NCBI GenBank assembly: GCA_024698145.1
Contig: JAILRO010000047.1
Location: 27,162-91,161, forward strand
Direction of reading: 5' to 3'
DNA: 64,000 nt
Source: Lachnospiraceae bacterium
GTDB taxonomy: Bacteria > Bacillota > Clostridia > Lachnospirales > Lachnospiraceae
In this document: positions 55,191 through 64,000 of the stretch, piece by piece
Layout of the letters: each line of letters opens with the position of its first letter
Numbering within the stretch: position 1 is the stretch's first letter
Position numbers and translations under genes: made by a program
The notes under the pieces: model-generated
Database searches by the model: none
What the model was told of the DNA's origin: nothing
Seen by the model: the letters and a program-made list of their open reading frames with translations, nothing else

Positions 55191-56015
55191 ATGATTACGG
55201 CAGACTTACACGTCCACTCATCATTTTCATCAGATTCTAATGAATCTCCCGTATCTATAATAGAAGAATGTATCAAAAAGGGCTTTTCTTATGTATATTT
55301 CACCGATCATCACGATATGGATTTCCCCGTAAGTCCTGAAAATCCGGATATGGACTTTCAGCTTGATTTTGATTCGTACATAAAAACTCTTACCAAACTC
55401 AAAGAAGAATACAGGGATAAAATCGAAGTATTATTCGGTGTCGAGCAGGGAATCTGTCCTGACGTTGCGCCCAGGATATCAGAATTATCCAACAGTTATC
55501 CTTTTGATTTTATAATAGGTTCATCACATCTTACATGCCTGTCGGTAACAAAAGGTGACCCTTACTACCCAACTTATTATGAAGGCATGACATTTGTTGA
55601 AGCTTACAGAAAGTATTTCGAATCAGAGGTGACAAATGTACGCACAACTGACGGCTTTGATGTGTATGGTCATCTTGATTACGCAGTACGCTACTGTCCC
55701 GACCAATCTTTTGTATATAACTTTGATGATTACAGAGATATCTTTGAAGTGTTATTAAAGGAACTGATTTCGCGTGGTAAAGGTATCGAGATTAATACCG
55801 CCGGCATCACGAAAATCGGATATCCTCACCCTCACATCGAAGCACTTAAATTATACAAGGAATTAGGTGGCGAGATAATCACCATAGGAAGCGACGCTCA
55901 CGTCAAAGAAAACATCGGCTATGGCTTTGATAAGGCCGAAGATATATTGAAATCATTAGGCTATAACTACTACACGATATTTAAGAACAGAAAACCGGAG
56001 TTTTTACCACTCTAG
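55191..56015 (+). CDS. hisK: PHP-family histidinol-phosphatase
   Basis: The product has 274 residues of the PHP metal-dependent hydrolase fold. The start MITADLHVHSSFSSDSNESP holds the HxH metal motif, followed by YFTDHHDMDFP, GVEQGICPDV, IGSSHL, YGHLDYAVRY and IGSDAHVKENIG. This is the HisJ/HisK type that dephosphorylates histidinol phosphate. hisH-hisF are 21 kb away, so histidine genes are scattered. It lies 24 bp before the DUF6062-like gene. ATG after GGAAGGAAGGG. Confidence 0.88.
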   Translation: MITADLHVHSSFSSDSNESPVSIIEECIKKGFSYVYFTDHHDMDFPVSPENPDMDFQLDFDSYIKTLTKLKEEYRDKIEVLFGVEQGICPDVAPRISELSNSYPFDFIIGSSHLTCLSVTKGDPYYPTYYEGMTFVEAYRKYFESEVTNVRTTDGFDVYGHLDYAVRYCPDQSFVYNFDDYRDIFEVLLKELISRGKGIEINTAGITKIGYPHPHIEALKLYKELGGEIITIGSDAHVKENIGYGFDKAEDILKSLGYNYYTIFKNRKPEFLPL

Positions 56016-56038
56016 ACTAACAATATGGAGGAGTTACA

Positions 56039-56767
56039 ATGAAAGAACAGTTATACACCATACCCGTCAATGAGGTTTTTGAAAGCGATTGCGAATGTCC
56101 TTTGTGCAAAATGAAGGAGCAGCTTGAAAGAAATGCCATCGAATACACACTAGGTCCCAGTTATATGGAAGACGACAATCGTGCAATGACCGACGAGGCA
56201 GGCTTTTGCGAGAAACATATCCAAGCACTTTACGGCGAGAAAAACCGCCTGGGACTTGCACTTATATTAAGTACTCACATGCAAAAGATCAACAAAGACC
56301 TTAAAGCCATGACGGATAAGTCTGCGCCTACAGCAACTTCTCTTTTCAAGAAAAAAGAGACCACGCCAATCGGTTCTTATGTGGACAAATTAAAAAACCA
56401 TTGTTTCATATGCGAGCGCATTAATGACACATTTGACAGATATGTAGATACTATATTCCATTTATACAAAAAAGACCCTGCCTTTGCAGGCAAGGTCCGT
56501 AATTCAAAAGGTTTCTGCACTTATCACTTTGCTCTTTTATATGATAAAGCACCTGACTTTCTATCAAAAGAAGCACTTGATAATTTCATTGCAGACATCA
56601 AAAACGTATATTTCTCAAACATGGAACGTATGCAGGAAGATATCGAATGGTTCATTAACAAGTTCGATTATCGTTACCAGAACGAGCCTTGGAAAAACTC
56701 CAAAGACGCTCTTCCTCGTGCCATATTGAAAACTCACAGCACAATCACTCCGGACTCAAAGGAATGA
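56039..56767 (+). CDS. DUF6062-like Cys/His-rich protein
   Basis: The product has 242 residues. Two candidate metal sites repeat the same order: CECPLCKMKEQLERNAIEY with FCEKH further on, and HCFICERINDTFDRYVD with FCTYHFALLYDK. The rest is helical with no membrane segment. This fits DUF6062 proteins of Clostridia, function unknown. The stop TGA (56765-56767) directly touches the stop codon of glnS on the other strand. Start ATG after GGAGG. Confidence 0.7.
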   Translation: MKEQLYTIPVNEVFESDCECPLCKMKEQLERNAIEYTLGPSYMEDDNRAMTDEAGFCEKHIQALYGEKNRLGLALILSTHMQKINKDLKAMTDKSAPTATSLFKKKETTPIGSYVDKLKNHCFICERINDTFDRYVDTIFHLYKKDPAFAGKVRNSKGFCTYHFALLYDKAPDFLSKEALDNFIADIKNVYFSNMERMQEDIEWFINKFDYRYQNEPWKNSKDALPRAILKTHSTITPDSKE

Positions 56768-58462
56768 TTACTTGTTTGGCTTATATGAACTCTTAAGCGA
56801 CACTATTCTGTTAAACACAAGGTTGTCCTCTGTGGAATCCTTCATGTCTGTACAGAAGAAGCCGTTTCTCAAGAACTGGAAGCGTTCACCCTTCTTGGTA
56901 CCTGCAAATGCAGCCTCTAACTTACAATTCTTAAGTTCCTTAAGAGAATCAGGATTGAGATTGGAGTAGTCTTCATTCAAGACCTCCTCTCCTTCCTTGA
57001 TGAGGTTCTCATATAATCTTACAGTTGCATCTACACAAGTTGCAGCATCTACCCAATGGATAGTTCCCTTAACCTTGCGTCCCTCAAAACCTGAACCCGA
57101 CTTGGTCGCAGGATCATAAGTACAATGAACCTCAACAACTTTGCCGTCAGCATCCTTAACAAAATCAGTACAAGTTACAAAATATGCATTCTTAAGTCTT
57201 ACTTCATTGCCCGGGAACAATCTGAAATACTTTTTAGGTGGTTCCTCCATGAAGTCATCTCTTTCTATATATAACTCTTTGCTAAATGATACCTGTCTGC
57301 TTCCAAGCTCCTCATTCTCCTGATTGTTCTCAACCTCAAGAAGTTCAGACTCTCCTTCCGGATAGTTATCAATTACAAGCTTGATAGGATCAAGTACTGC
57401 CATCATACGAGGAGCTTTCATCTTAAGATCCTCTCTTATACAATACTCAAGCATAGCCATATCTGAAACAGAATTAGCTTTAGATATACCGGAAAGTTCG
57501 ATAAACATACGGATTGCTTCAGGTGTTACACCCTTTCTTCTAAGTGCACTTATTGAGACAAGTCTTGGATCATCCCATCCGTCAACAACGCCATCCTCAA
57601 CAAGCTTCTTGATATATCTTTTTCCTGTAATAACATTTTGAAGATAAAGCTTTGCAAACTCAATCTGCTTTGGCGGGAACTCAAACTCAAGTTCCTTAAC
57701 AACCCAGTCATACAAAGGTCTGTGATCCTCAAACTCAAGTGTACATATAGAATGTGTCACACCTTCAACCGCATCCTCGATAGGATGTGCAAAATCATAC
57801 ATCGGATAAATGCACCATTTATCTCCTGTTCTGTGATGACTCATTCTTGCAATTCTGTATATAACAGGGTCACGCATATTCATGTTAGGTGACGCCATAT
57901 CAATCTTGGCACGAAGCACTTTGGTGCCGTCAGCGAACTCGCCGTTTTTCATTCTCTCAAAAAGATCAAGGTTCTCCTCGACACTTCTGTTTCTGTAAGG
58001 ACTCTCCTTACCCGGCTCCTTAAGTGTTCCTCTATACTCTCTTATCTCATCGGCTGTAAGATCACATACATATGCCTTACCCTTCTTGATAAGCTTGATT
58101 GCACCTTCATACATTGCATCAAAATAATCAGATGCATAATATATCTTATCGCCAAAATCAGCGCCCAACCACTTAACATCCTCAAGAATAGAGTCAACGA
58201 ACTCTGATTTCTCCTTGGTTGGATTGGTATCATCAAATCTTAAATTAAATGTTCCCTTGTATTCTTCTGCTAATCCCGAATTAAGAATTATTGACTTAGC
58301 ATGTCCGATATGAAGATATCCATTAGGTTCAGGTGGGAATCTTGTCACGATTTCTTTGTATTTCCCCTCTGACAAATCCTTATCAATAATCTGCTCGATA
58401 AAGTTTCTCGATACTACTTCTTCGTTATTATCTGTAGTGTTTTTTTCTATTTCACTCATCAT
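56768..58462 (-). CDS. glnS: Glutaminyl-tRNA synthetase
   Basis: The product has 564 residues, a class I synthetase. The HIGH-type motif is in [17 protein letters not shown]; the KMSKS equivalent is [13 protein letters not shown]; the Glu-accepting pocket region [14 protein letters not shown] and the C-terminal beta barrels are present. Charging tRNA-Gln directly is less common in Firmicutes, which usually use GatCAB; the gene is found in some Clostridia. Two adjacent ATGs follow AGGAG. It begins 40 bp after tRNA-Thr. Confidence 0.96.
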   Translation of the reverse strand: MMSEIEKNTTDNNEEVVSRNFIEQIIDKDLSEGKYKEIVTRFPPEPNGYLHIGHAKSIILNSGLAEEYKGTFNLRFDDTNPTKEKSEFVDSILEDVKWLGADFGDKIYYASDYFDAMYEGAIKLIKKGKAYVCDLTADEIREYRGTLKEPGKESPYRNRSVEENLDLFERMKNGEFADGTKVLRAKIDMASPNMNMRDPVIYRIARMSHHRTGDKWCIYPMYDFAHPIEDAVEGVTHSICTLEFEDHRPLYDWVVKELEFEFPPKQIEFAKLYLQNVITGKRYIKKLVEDGVVDGWDDPRLVSISALRRKGVTPEAIRMFIELSGISKANSVSDMAMLEYCIREDLKMKAPRMMAVLDPIKLVIDNYPEGESELLEVENNQENEELGSRQVSFSKELYIERDDFMEEPPKKYFRLFPGNEVRLKNAYFVTCTDFVKDADGKVVEVHCTYDPATKSGSGFEGRKVKGTIHWVDAATCVDATVRLYENLIKEGEEVLNEDYSNLNPDSLKELKNCKLEAAFAGTKKGERFQFLRNGFFCTDMKDSTEDNLVFNRIVSLKSSYKPNK

Positions 58463-58501
58463 TCATTCTCCTTTTTTCTATAAAATTCTAAAAAAAAAGA
58501 A

Positions 58502-58574
58502 AGCTAGCGACGGGAATCGAACCCGTGACCTCCTCACTACCAATGAGGTGCGCTACCGACTGTGCCACGCCAGC
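58502..58574 (-). tRNA. tRNA-Thr (anticodon GGT)
   Basis: The tRNA is 73 nt. The acceptor is GCTGGCG/CGCTAGC, the anticodon stem CCTCA/TGAGG with loop TTGGTAG (anticodon GGT, reads ACC and ACT), and the T-arm ACGGGTTCGATTCCCGT. The discriminator is T; CCA is not encoded. The downstream minus-strand T run (TTTCTTTTTTTT) may end its transcript before glnS. Confidence 0.95.
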
Positions 58575-58593
58575 TTGTCTTTGCGACTTGTCT

Positions 58594-58622
58594 ATAATAT
58601 CAAAATAAGCCTTGTTTGTAAA
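58594..58622 (-). promoter_or_regulatory. Sigma-A type promoter of tRNA-Thr
   Basis: On the minus strand TTTACA (58617-58622), a 17-base spacer and TATTAT (58594-58599) lie 20 bases before the tRNA. Confidence 0.75.
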
Positions 58623-58641
58623 GAATATTTTTCAATTATAT

Positions 58642-59256
58642 TTATTTTTCTGTGACGGGATAAAATGTCTTTAATTTATCCCTAATTCTCGATATTGCAT
58701 TATCGATTGACTTGGTCGGTTTATCAAGTTTTTTTGCAATATCATTGTACGAAAGACCATCAAGATATAACGGCAAAACCGTCTGCTCCATTTTGCTTAA
58801 TTTCGACGATAAAAGTTCATTTACTCTAAGGATATTCTCACGGCTAAGAATTATGTGTTCCGGGTCAGTACTTCTGTCCGCCTCGAGATTCTCAATAAGC
58901 TCTATATCACTTTCCCCGGTAGAAGCATAGAGTGAAATGTAGCTGTTAAGTGGGCTGTGCTTTTCTCTGTTTGAAGCTTTGATTGCGGTATATATCTGTC
59001 TCTTGATACAAAGCTGCGCAAATGTGAAAAAAGACGCATTGTTATCAGGCTTGTAACTTTGTATAGCCTTAAACAAACCTATCATTCCTTCTTGTGTAAG
59101 GTCTTCTGTATCAGCACCTATTAAGAAAAGCGTTCTCGTTGATTTCATAACGAGTGGCGAGTATTTCTTAATAAGATATTCCGTTGCTTCTTCATCACCG
59201 TTTCTTATTTCATCTATTAACTGTTCATCCGTTAAGATATCATAGTTTGAAGTCAT
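58642..59256 (-). CDS. sigH: RNA polymerase sporulation/stationary sigma factor SigH-like
   Basis: The product has 204 residues. It has region 2 (ATEYLIKKYSPLVMKSTRT, ADTEDLTQEGMIGLFKAIQSY, FFTFAQLCIKRQIYTAIKAS) and region 4 (LDGLSYNDIAKKLDKPTKSIDNAISRIRDKL). Gene order with mrnC and rlmB matches Bacillus sigH. SigH starts early sporulation and stationary-phase genes. The ATG at 59256 follows AAAGGA and is preferred over the longer frame. It lies 13 bp after the PT-repeat gene. Confidence 0.9.
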   Translation of the reverse strand: MTSNYDILTDEQLIDEIRNGDEEATEYLIKKYSPLVMKSTRTLFLIGADTEDLTQEGMIGLFKAIQSYKPDNNASFFTFAQLCIKRQIYTAIKASNREKHSPLNSYISLYASTGESDIELIENLEADRSTDPEHIILSRENILRVNELLSSKLSKMEQTVLPLYLDGLSYNDIAKKLDKPTKSIDNAISRIRDKLKTFYPVTEK

Positions 59257-59269
59257 AATTAGTTTTCCT

Positions 59270-59833
59270 TTACTCAACAGGTGTTGCGTCTATAGGTATC
59301 TCCTCTGTTGGTGCTTGCGTTGTTTCTTCTGTTACCGGAGCCTCCGTTGGGGCTTCTGTTGGTGCCTCTGTAGCCGGAGCTTGTGTATCCGGTGCTTGAG
59401 TATCCGGTGCTTGAGTTGTCTCTTCTTTCTGCTCTTCTGTAGCTTTTTTATCCTTTTTCTTCTTTTTCGAAGAGTCTTCATTTACCTTCTTGGTAATATC
59501 CTCAATACTCTCCTCAAGCTGTTGTTGCTCTGTCGTCTGAGTTGTTTTATCAGCCTTTTTCTCTGTGCTCTCTTCTTTCTTAAAAAAGCTTTCTGCTGTT
59601 GTTGCCTCTGTTCTCTTTTCTTTCTTACTTGTACCACCGACACTGTTAGCTATTATTGTTATGAATCCCAAAAGCAAACATGCTATGGCAATAACAAATA
59701 AAATCATAAGAATGGTCTTAAGCATATCTCTTGGTGGAATACTGTTATCAACTGAAGCGCTGTTTTCCAAATCAATACCCTTCAGTTCTTTCTTTTCTTC
59801 CTTTTGATTACCCTTTTTGTTTTCCTTTTTCAT
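59270..59833 (-). CDS. Single-pass membrane protein with Thr/Glu/Pro repeats
   Basis: The product has 187 residues. A charged cytoplasmic head (NKKGNQKEEKKELKG) precedes one membrane helix (TILMILFVIAIACLLLGFITII, about 40-61). The outside part is Lys/Glu/Thr-rich and ends in short TQAPD, TEAP repeats; two perfect 15-bp tandem DNA repeats lie at 59385-59414. This looks like a wall-spanning stalk. It sits where Bacillus has the yacP/rae1 gene. The ATG at 59833 follows GGACTTG. Confidence 0.7.
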   Translation of the reverse strand: MKKENKKGNQKEEKKELKGIDLENSASVDNSIPPRDMLKTILMILFVIAIACLLLGFITIIANSVGGTSKKEKRTEATTAESFFKKEESTEKKADKTTQTTEQQQLEESIEDITKKVNEDSSKKKKKDKKATEEQKEETTQAPDTQAPDTQAPATEAPTEAPTEAPVTEETTQAPTEEIPIDATPVE

Positions 59834-59859
59834 ATATATCAAGTCCTTAAAATTGTATT

Positions 59860-60606
59860 CTATTTCACGTTAAGTCTCTGCCTTACAATCTCGTAGGCCA
59901 AAACTCCCGCTGCCACGGAAGCATTCAACGAATCGATATCGCCCTTCATCGGAATTGAAGCTATGTAATCACACTTCTCCTTCACGAGTCGGCTTACTCC
60001 GTTGCCTTCGTTACCGATAACAAGTCCGATTGGTCCGGTAAGATTGTGTCTATACATAACATCGCCATCCATATCCGCACAGACAAACCATATTCCTTCG
60101 TCCTTAAGTTCCTCGATTGTCTTCGCTATATTGGTAACCTTCGCAACAGGTGTATAGTTAATAGCTCCGGCAGATGCTTTGACAACTGTAGCCGTAAGAC
60201 CTGCCGCACGACGCTTTGGAATAATAACACCATGCGCTCCGCACAGGTTAGCGGTACGGATTATCGCTCCAAGATTATGCGGATCTTCTATCTCATCAAG
60301 CACAAAGATAAATGGTGGCTCATCCTTGTCTTTTGCAGCCTGCAATATATCTGACACTTCTGCGTAGTCATACGCTGCTGCCTGTGCAATGACACCCTGA
60401 TGCTTGCCGGTCTCCGACATTTGATCAAGTCTCTCCTTTGTTACATAATTAACAATCGTGTCCTGCTTTCTGGCAAGTGTCTTGATGGTATTAACCGCTC
60501 CGTCATGACAACCATCTAACACATAAAGCTTATCTATTGTTTTGCCGGAACGAAATGCTTCCGTTACGGCATTTCTGCCCTCTATTGTATATTCCTCGTA
60601 TCGCAC
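59860..60606 (-). CDS. rlmB: 23S rRNA (guanosine2251-2'-O)-methyltransferase
   Basis: The product has 248 residues, a SpoU-class enzyme. The N-terminal recognition fold (YTIEGRNAVTEAFRSG) is followed by the trefoil-knot SAM site LDEIEDPHNLGAIIRTANLCGAHGVII, then GLVIGNEGNGVSRL and SLNASVAAGVLAYE. It methylates the ribose of G2251 in the ribosomal P loop. The start codon is GTG at 60606, after GAGGTG. It lies between mrnC and the PT-repeat gene. Confidence 0.95.
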   Translation of the reverse strand: MRYEEYTIEGRNAVTEAFRSGKTIDKLYVLDGCHDGAVNTIKTLARKQDTIVNYVTKERLDQMSETGKHQGVIAQAAAYDYAEVSDILQAAKDKDEPPFIFVLDEIEDPHNLGAIIRTANLCGAHGVIIPKRRAAGLTATVVKASAGAINYTPVAKVTNIAKTIEELKDEGIWFVCADMDGDVMYRHNLTGPIGLVIGNEGNGVSRLVKEKCDYIASIPMKGDIDSLNASVAAGVLAYEIVRQRLNVK

Positions 60607-60620
60607 AACATCACCTCATG

Positions 60621-61058
60621 TTATTTCTTTTCTAAAACCTCAAGTCCCATCTGCACTACATCAACAAGTCTTTTGTAGTCCTCTTTCAAATACAGATATC
60701 CAAGCACTGCTTCAAAAGCCGTTGCATTTCTATACTCGCTTCGGGTAGCATTTTTTGCCTTGGAATTAAAGTTAGCATTACGTCCACGCTTGTATATTGC
60801 ATGTTCTTCTTCCGTAAGACTGTCTCTGATTCCTTTCATCATCTTGGCCTGTGCACCTGCACTTACGATTGACGTAACTTTCTTGTGATACTTCTCAACC
60901 TGTTTGTTGGATTTTGAAACAACCATACTTCTTATCATCAAATCAAAAATAGCATCACCTATATATGCAAGGGCAAGCGGAGAATAACTCCCCGGTTTCT
61001 TCTGCTCAATATTAAATGTATCCTTGAAATACTTTAAAAAGTCTACACTCTCTTCCAT
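60621..61058 (-). CDS. mrnC: Mini-ribonuclease 3
   Basis: The product has 145 residues with only the RNase III catalytic domain. The signature LAYIGDAIFDLMIRSMV and the YRNATAFEAVLGYLYL motif hold the acidic metal-binding residues. There is no dsRBD, as in Mini-III, which matures 23S rRNA. It overlaps the end of cysS by 16 bp, so their translation may be coupled. ATG after AAGG. Confidence 0.95.
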   Translation of the reverse strand: MEESVDFLKYFKDTFNIEQKKPGSYSPLALAYIGDAIFDLMIRSMVVSKSNKQVEKYHKKVTSIVSAGAQAKMMKGIRDSLTEEEHAIYKRGRNANFNSKAKNATRSEYRNATAFEAVLGYLYLKEDYKRLVDVVQMGLEVLEKK

Positions 61059-62461
61059 TTTACGCCTTCTCTTGTATCTTCTAACACAATTCCTTCAGCA
61101 GCTAACATATCTCTGATTTCATCAGCTCTTGCAAAGTTTTTGTCTTTTCTTGCCTGCTGTCTTTCATTGATAAGCGCTTCTATCTCATCATCAAGTTTTT
61201 CTTTCTTAACTTCGGTTATAATACCAAGGATATCGCAAAGCTTCTTAACCATATCAAGAGAAGCTTTAACCAAATCACTGCTGTTATCTCCGCTTACATT
61301 AGAGTTGGTGTATTTAACCAATTCAAATATTGCCGAGATTGCATCTGCTGTATTAAGGTCATCCTCCATAGCATCATCAAACTTCTTCTCGAAGTCAGAT
61401 AATCCTTCTTTTATCTTAAGTTCCTCTGCAGTAAGTTCGGCATCTTTCGCATTCTGTGCTGCTTCCTCAAGTCTGTTAACTGCAGTTAATATTCTCTCAA
61501 GTGATGCCTTAGCCGACTCTACAAGCTGGTCAGAGAAATTAAGCGGACTTCTGTAATGAGCAGAAAGGATGAAGAAACGTATTACCTGCAAAGGATATTT
61601 CTCACCAATCTCTCTTATTGTAAAGAAATTACCAAGCGACTTTGACATCTTCTCTCCGTCTATACGAAGGAAACCATTATGCATCCAGTATCTTGCAAAC
61701 TCTACATCATTAGCAGCCTCCGACTGCGCAATCTCATTCTCATGATGTGGGAATATAAGATCCTCTCCACCTGCATGTATATCAATAATATCACCAATAT
61801 ATTTCTTACTCATAACCGAGCACTCAAGATGCCAGCCCGGTCTTCCCTCACCCCAAGGTGATGGCCATGAAGGCTCGCCCTCTTTCTTAGGTTTCCAAAG
61901 AACGAAATCAAGGAAATCCTCTTTCTCATCTTCACCGGATACCTTAAGTGCATGTTTCTCATCTCTGTGTCCTGCCTCAAGGTCATCAATATTCTTCTTG
62001 GAAAGCTTACCGTAATCCTTAAAGCTTCTTGTTCTAAAATATACGGTACCATTTACTTCGTATGCATGACCTTTATCTATAAGTACCTTAATCATTTCAA
62101 TCATATCCGGAATCTCTTCCGTTGCCTTTGGATGTGTTGTAGCCTCCATAACATTAAGGTCTTTCATGTCTTTCTTAACTTCAGCGATAAAACGCTCGGA
62201 AATCTCTGACGAAGGCACACCTTCTTCGTTGGCACGTTTGATTATCTTGTCATCAACATCTGTAAAGTTGGATACATAGTTAACATCATAACCCTTATAG
62301 AGAAGGTAACGTCTTAATGTGTCAAAAACAATCATCGGACGTGCGTTACCAATATGAATGTAGTCATAAACTGTAGGTCCACACACGTATATACCGACCT
62401 TTCCGTCATTAATCGGAACGAAGTCCTGTTTTGTTCTCGTCAAAGTGTTATAGATTTTCAT
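61043..62461 (-). CDS. cysS: Cysteinyl-tRNA synthetase
   Basis: The product has 472 residues. Class I motifs: YDYIHIGNARPMIVFDT (HIGH type) and EKMSKSLGNFF (KMSKS). The zinc site uses Cys in YVCGPTVYD, Cys in LECSVMSKKY and the HHENEIAQSEA His region. Anticodon domain near C-term: RQQARKDKNFARADEIRD. ATG after GGAGG. It lies 48 bp after ispF and upstream of mrnC. Confidence 0.97.
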   Translation of the reverse strand: MKIYNTLTRTKQDFVPINDGKVGIYVCGPTVYDYIHIGNARPMIVFDTLRRYLLYKGYDVNYVSNFTDVDDKIIKRANEEGVPSSEISERFIAEVKKDMKDLNVMEATTHPKATEEIPDMIEMIKVLIDKGHAYEVNGTVYFRTRSFKDYGKLSKKNIDDLEAGHRDEKHALKVSGEDEKEDFLDFVLWKPKKEGEPSWPSPWGEGRPGWHLECSVMSKKYIGDIIDIHAGGEDLIFPHHENEIAQSEAANDVEFARYWMHNGFLRIDGEKMSKSLGNFFTIREIGEKYPLQVIRFFILSAHYRSPLNFSDQLVESAKASLERILTAVNRLEEAAQNAKDAELTAEELKIKEGLSDFEKKFDDAMEDDLNTADAISAIFELVKYTNSNVSGDNSSDLVKASLDMVKKLCDILGIITEVKKEKLDDEIEALINERQQARKDKNFARADEIRDMLAAEGIVLEDTREGVKWKRV

Positions 62462-62509
62462 TTACTATTATCCTCCAAATTGTTCTTAATAATATCTTCT
62501 ATTTCGTAT

Positions 62510-63058
62510 TCATCCGTTAGTTTTCGGACAACCTTTGCAACCCGCACAATTAACGCCTTGCGCCATCGGGTCGTAATTGTAATTCTCAACCGTCTCAAGC
62601 AGACATATCGCCTGCGAACTGATTCCCTCTCCGCTTCCGGTAAATCCAAGTCCTTCCTCGGTTGTTGCCTTGATATTAACCTGATTCTCCGAAAGAGAAA
62701 GCGCCTCGGCAATCGTTGTTACCATATCAGGAATAAAATCCTTAAGCTTTGGTCTCTGTGCGATAACCGTTGCATCTATATTACTGATAATAAACATTTT
62801 CTCATCAAGAAGCTTCTTGACATGTCTAAGAAGTTCTATGCTATCCGCACCTTTATACTTTTCGTCCGTATCCGGAAAATGTCGTCCTATATCACCAAGT
62901 GCAGCAGCTCCAAGTAACGCATCCATAATGGCATGCGTAAGCACATCCGCATCCGAATGACCGAGAAGTCCCTTCTCATAAGGAACATTAACGCCTCCAA
63001 GTATAAGCTTTCTGCCCTCAACCAATTTGTGGACATCGTATCCCATTCCTACTCTCAT
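62510..63058 (-). CDS. ispF: 2-C-methyl-D-erythritol 2,4-cyclodiphosphate synthase with Cys-rich tail
   Basis: The product has 182 residues. The core (about 1-158) is IspF: MGYDVHKL, zinc ligands Asp8 and His10, [35 protein letters not shown], and the [15 protein letters not shown] end. It forms the cyclic diphosphate of the MEP isoprenoid path. IspF usually stops near residue 158. Here a 24-residue tail adds [22 protein letters not shown] with three Cys. The ATG at 63058 follows AGGAGG. No ispD neighbour is in the window. Confidence 0.95.
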   Translation of the reverse strand: MRVGMGYDVHKLVEGRKLILGGVNVPYEKGLLGHSDADVLTHAIMDALLGAAALGDIGRHFPDTDEKYKGADSIELLRHVKKLLDEKMFIISNIDATVIAQRPKLKDFIPDMVTTIAEALSLSENQVNIKATTEEGLGFTGSGEGISSQAICLLETVENYNYDPMAQGVNCAGCKGCPKTNG

Positions 63059-63109
63059 ATAAACCTCCTGCAAACAAAAGCACAGTCAATATTATGTAAA
63101 CAACCTTGT

Positions 63110-64000
63110 TTATGATCTGTAATCTCCGTTAATCTTAACGTAATCATACGTAAGATCACAGCCCCATGCTGTAGCCTTTGCATCGCCGTCATTTAATGTT
63201 ATGTTAACCATTATCTCGTCTTCAGAAAGTACTTCCTTCGCAAATTCCTCTGAAAAATCAACACCGTATCCGCCACGACATACTTCCAAAGTTCCTTTAG
63301 CCGATACCATATCAACGTCTATTTTCTCAATTACAACATCACAATCAGCATATCCGATTGCACACGCAATACGTCCCCAGTTAGCATCCTCTCCGAATAT
63401 TGCACATTTAAATAACGAAGAAGCAACAACGCTCTTTGCAACAGTAATTGCAGTATCCAAATCCTTTGCCTTATCTACTGTACACTCGATAAGCTTGGTT
63501 GCACCCTCGCCATCCTTTGCAAGCATTCTTGTGAGATTCATCATTACAATATATAATGCCTGTTTAAATGTTTCATAGCCGGAGTCCTCGGCAACAATTT
63601 CTGCATTACCGGAAAGTCCGTTAGCCATTACGCATACCATATCGTTAGTGGATGTATCACCATCAATCGAGAGACAGTTGTATGTAATCTTTGTCACTTC
63701 AGAAAGAGCCTTCTGCATAAGTTCTGCATTTATCGCCACGTCAGAAGTTATGAAGTTAAGTGTAGTTGCCATGTTCGGATGAATCATTCCACTACCTTTT
63801 GCCATGCCTCCAAGTGTACATTTTGTTCCATTAATATCAAATGTTACAGCAACCTCCTTAGGCACTGTGTCTGTTGTCATTATAGCATTAACAACCTTGG
63901 CATTTCCCTCATAAGAAAGGCCGTCTGCAAGCTCATTAATATGATCACTTATAGGTTTTATAGGAAGCGGAATACCAATTACTCCGGTTGAAGCAACAAC
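63110..64000 (-). CDS. argJ: Glutamate N-acetyltransferase / amino-acid acetyltransferase, N-terminal part outside window
   Basis: The 296 visible codons are the C-terminal three quarters; the gene continues beyond the right edge. The first residues read VVASTGVIGIPLPIKPI and continue in frame to the 63110 stop. The autocleavage site GMIHPNMATTLNF (cut before the first Thr, the nucleophile) is intact, with ALSEVTKITYNCLSIDGDTSTND and the C-terminal EDANWGRIACAIGYA and the Asn/Ser end VKINGDYRS. It makes N-acetylglutamate and ornithine in arginine synthesis. A shorter internal ATG (63880) is not the start. Confidence 0.96.
   Translation of the reverse strand, partial: VVASTGVIGIPLPIKPISDHINELADGLSYEGNAKVVNAIMTTDTVPKEVAVTFDINGTKCTLGGMAKGSGMIHPNMATTLNFITSDVAINAELMQKALSEVTKITYNCLSIDGDTSTNDMVCVMANGLSGNAEIVAEDSGYETFKQALYIVMMNLTRMLAKDGEGATKLIECTVDKAKDLDTAITVAKSVVASSLFKCAIFGEDANWGRIACAIGYADCDVVIEKIDVDMVSAKGTLEVCRGGYGVDFSEEFAKEVLSEDEIMVNITLNDGDAKATAWGCDLTYDYVKINGDYRS

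Noticed and set aside
1-64000. CRISPR arrays, transposases, prophage genes or rRNA
   Set aside because: No repeat-spacer series, transposase motif or phage structural gene was seen; the genes are mainly housekeeping.

Overview
The window looks like a core chromosomal segment of a low-GC Gram-positive Clostridia. The most likely family is Lachnospiraceae, but the genus cannot be fixed from the sequence alone. The evidence is A/T-rich codon use, strong AGGAGG-type ribosome sites, a Zn-type L28, an SOS box of the Gram-positive (CGAAC-N4-GTTC) type, and gene order shared with Bacillus/Clostridium: rpmB/yloU/fakA/recG, tmcAL/ylbJ, xerD/spoIIM, recA/rny, smpB/ssrA/rnr/secG, and cysS/mrnC/rlmB/sigH. 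Sporulation-type genes (spoIIM, ylbJ, gerW, a DUF2953 gene, sigH) and cheV suggest a lineage with sporulation and motility ancestry. I see no prophage, transposase, CRISPR array or rRNA. No stretch longer than about 300 bases lacks a gene.

Layout. 1-9.1 kb: two type IV pilin-like genes, one cut by the window edge and one coding for a 2902-residue prepilin-like giant. 9.2-12.4 kb: rho, rpsO and aroC. 12.4-17.8 kb: a secreted repeat/CAP-like protein, xerD, a spoIIM-like gene, rny, and recA with its SOS box. 17.9-27.3 kb: tmcAL, ylbJ, a coiled-coil protein, coaD, rsmD, recG, fakA, an Asp23 gene, rpmB and a small membrane protein. 27.3-35.8 kb: ten tightly packed minus-strand genes in which hisH-hisF sit among sporulation genes (gerW, DUF2953) and several unknown membrane or helical proteins, all downstream of one clear promoter. 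35.9-40.3 kb: a DUF6465 gene, cheV, a lipoprotein and a two-component system. 40.3-44.8 kb: tmRNA, smpB, rnr and secG (trans-translation and export). 44.9-55.0 kb: DUF2225, gpmI, a DUF6106-like gene, the NfnAB-like electron-bifurcating pair, an M15 peptidase, and the glycolytic genes gap-pgk-tpiA, with a large imperfect palindrome between pgk and tpiA. 55.2-64 kb: a PHP histidinol phosphatase, a DUF6062 gene, glnS, tRNA-Thr, sigH, a PT-repeat membrane protein, rlmB, mrnC, cysS, ispF and a partial argJ.

How the genes work together. Trans-translation is present almost complete (tmRNA, SmpB, RNase R). Lower glycolysis is covered by gap, pgk, tpiA and gpmI, and the NfnAB-like pair would link NADH, NADPH and ferredoxin pools. 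RNA turnover and processing genes (rny, rnr, mrnC, rlmB, rsmD, rho) are prominent. The least explained items are the giant GLUG-repeat pilin-like protein, the 186-bp palindromic element at 52.4 kb, a rhomboid-like zinc protein that lacks the usual catalytic His, and an IspF with a Cys-rich tail. Where the start codon that fits a ribosome site differs from the longest open frame, the chosen start is given in the entry.
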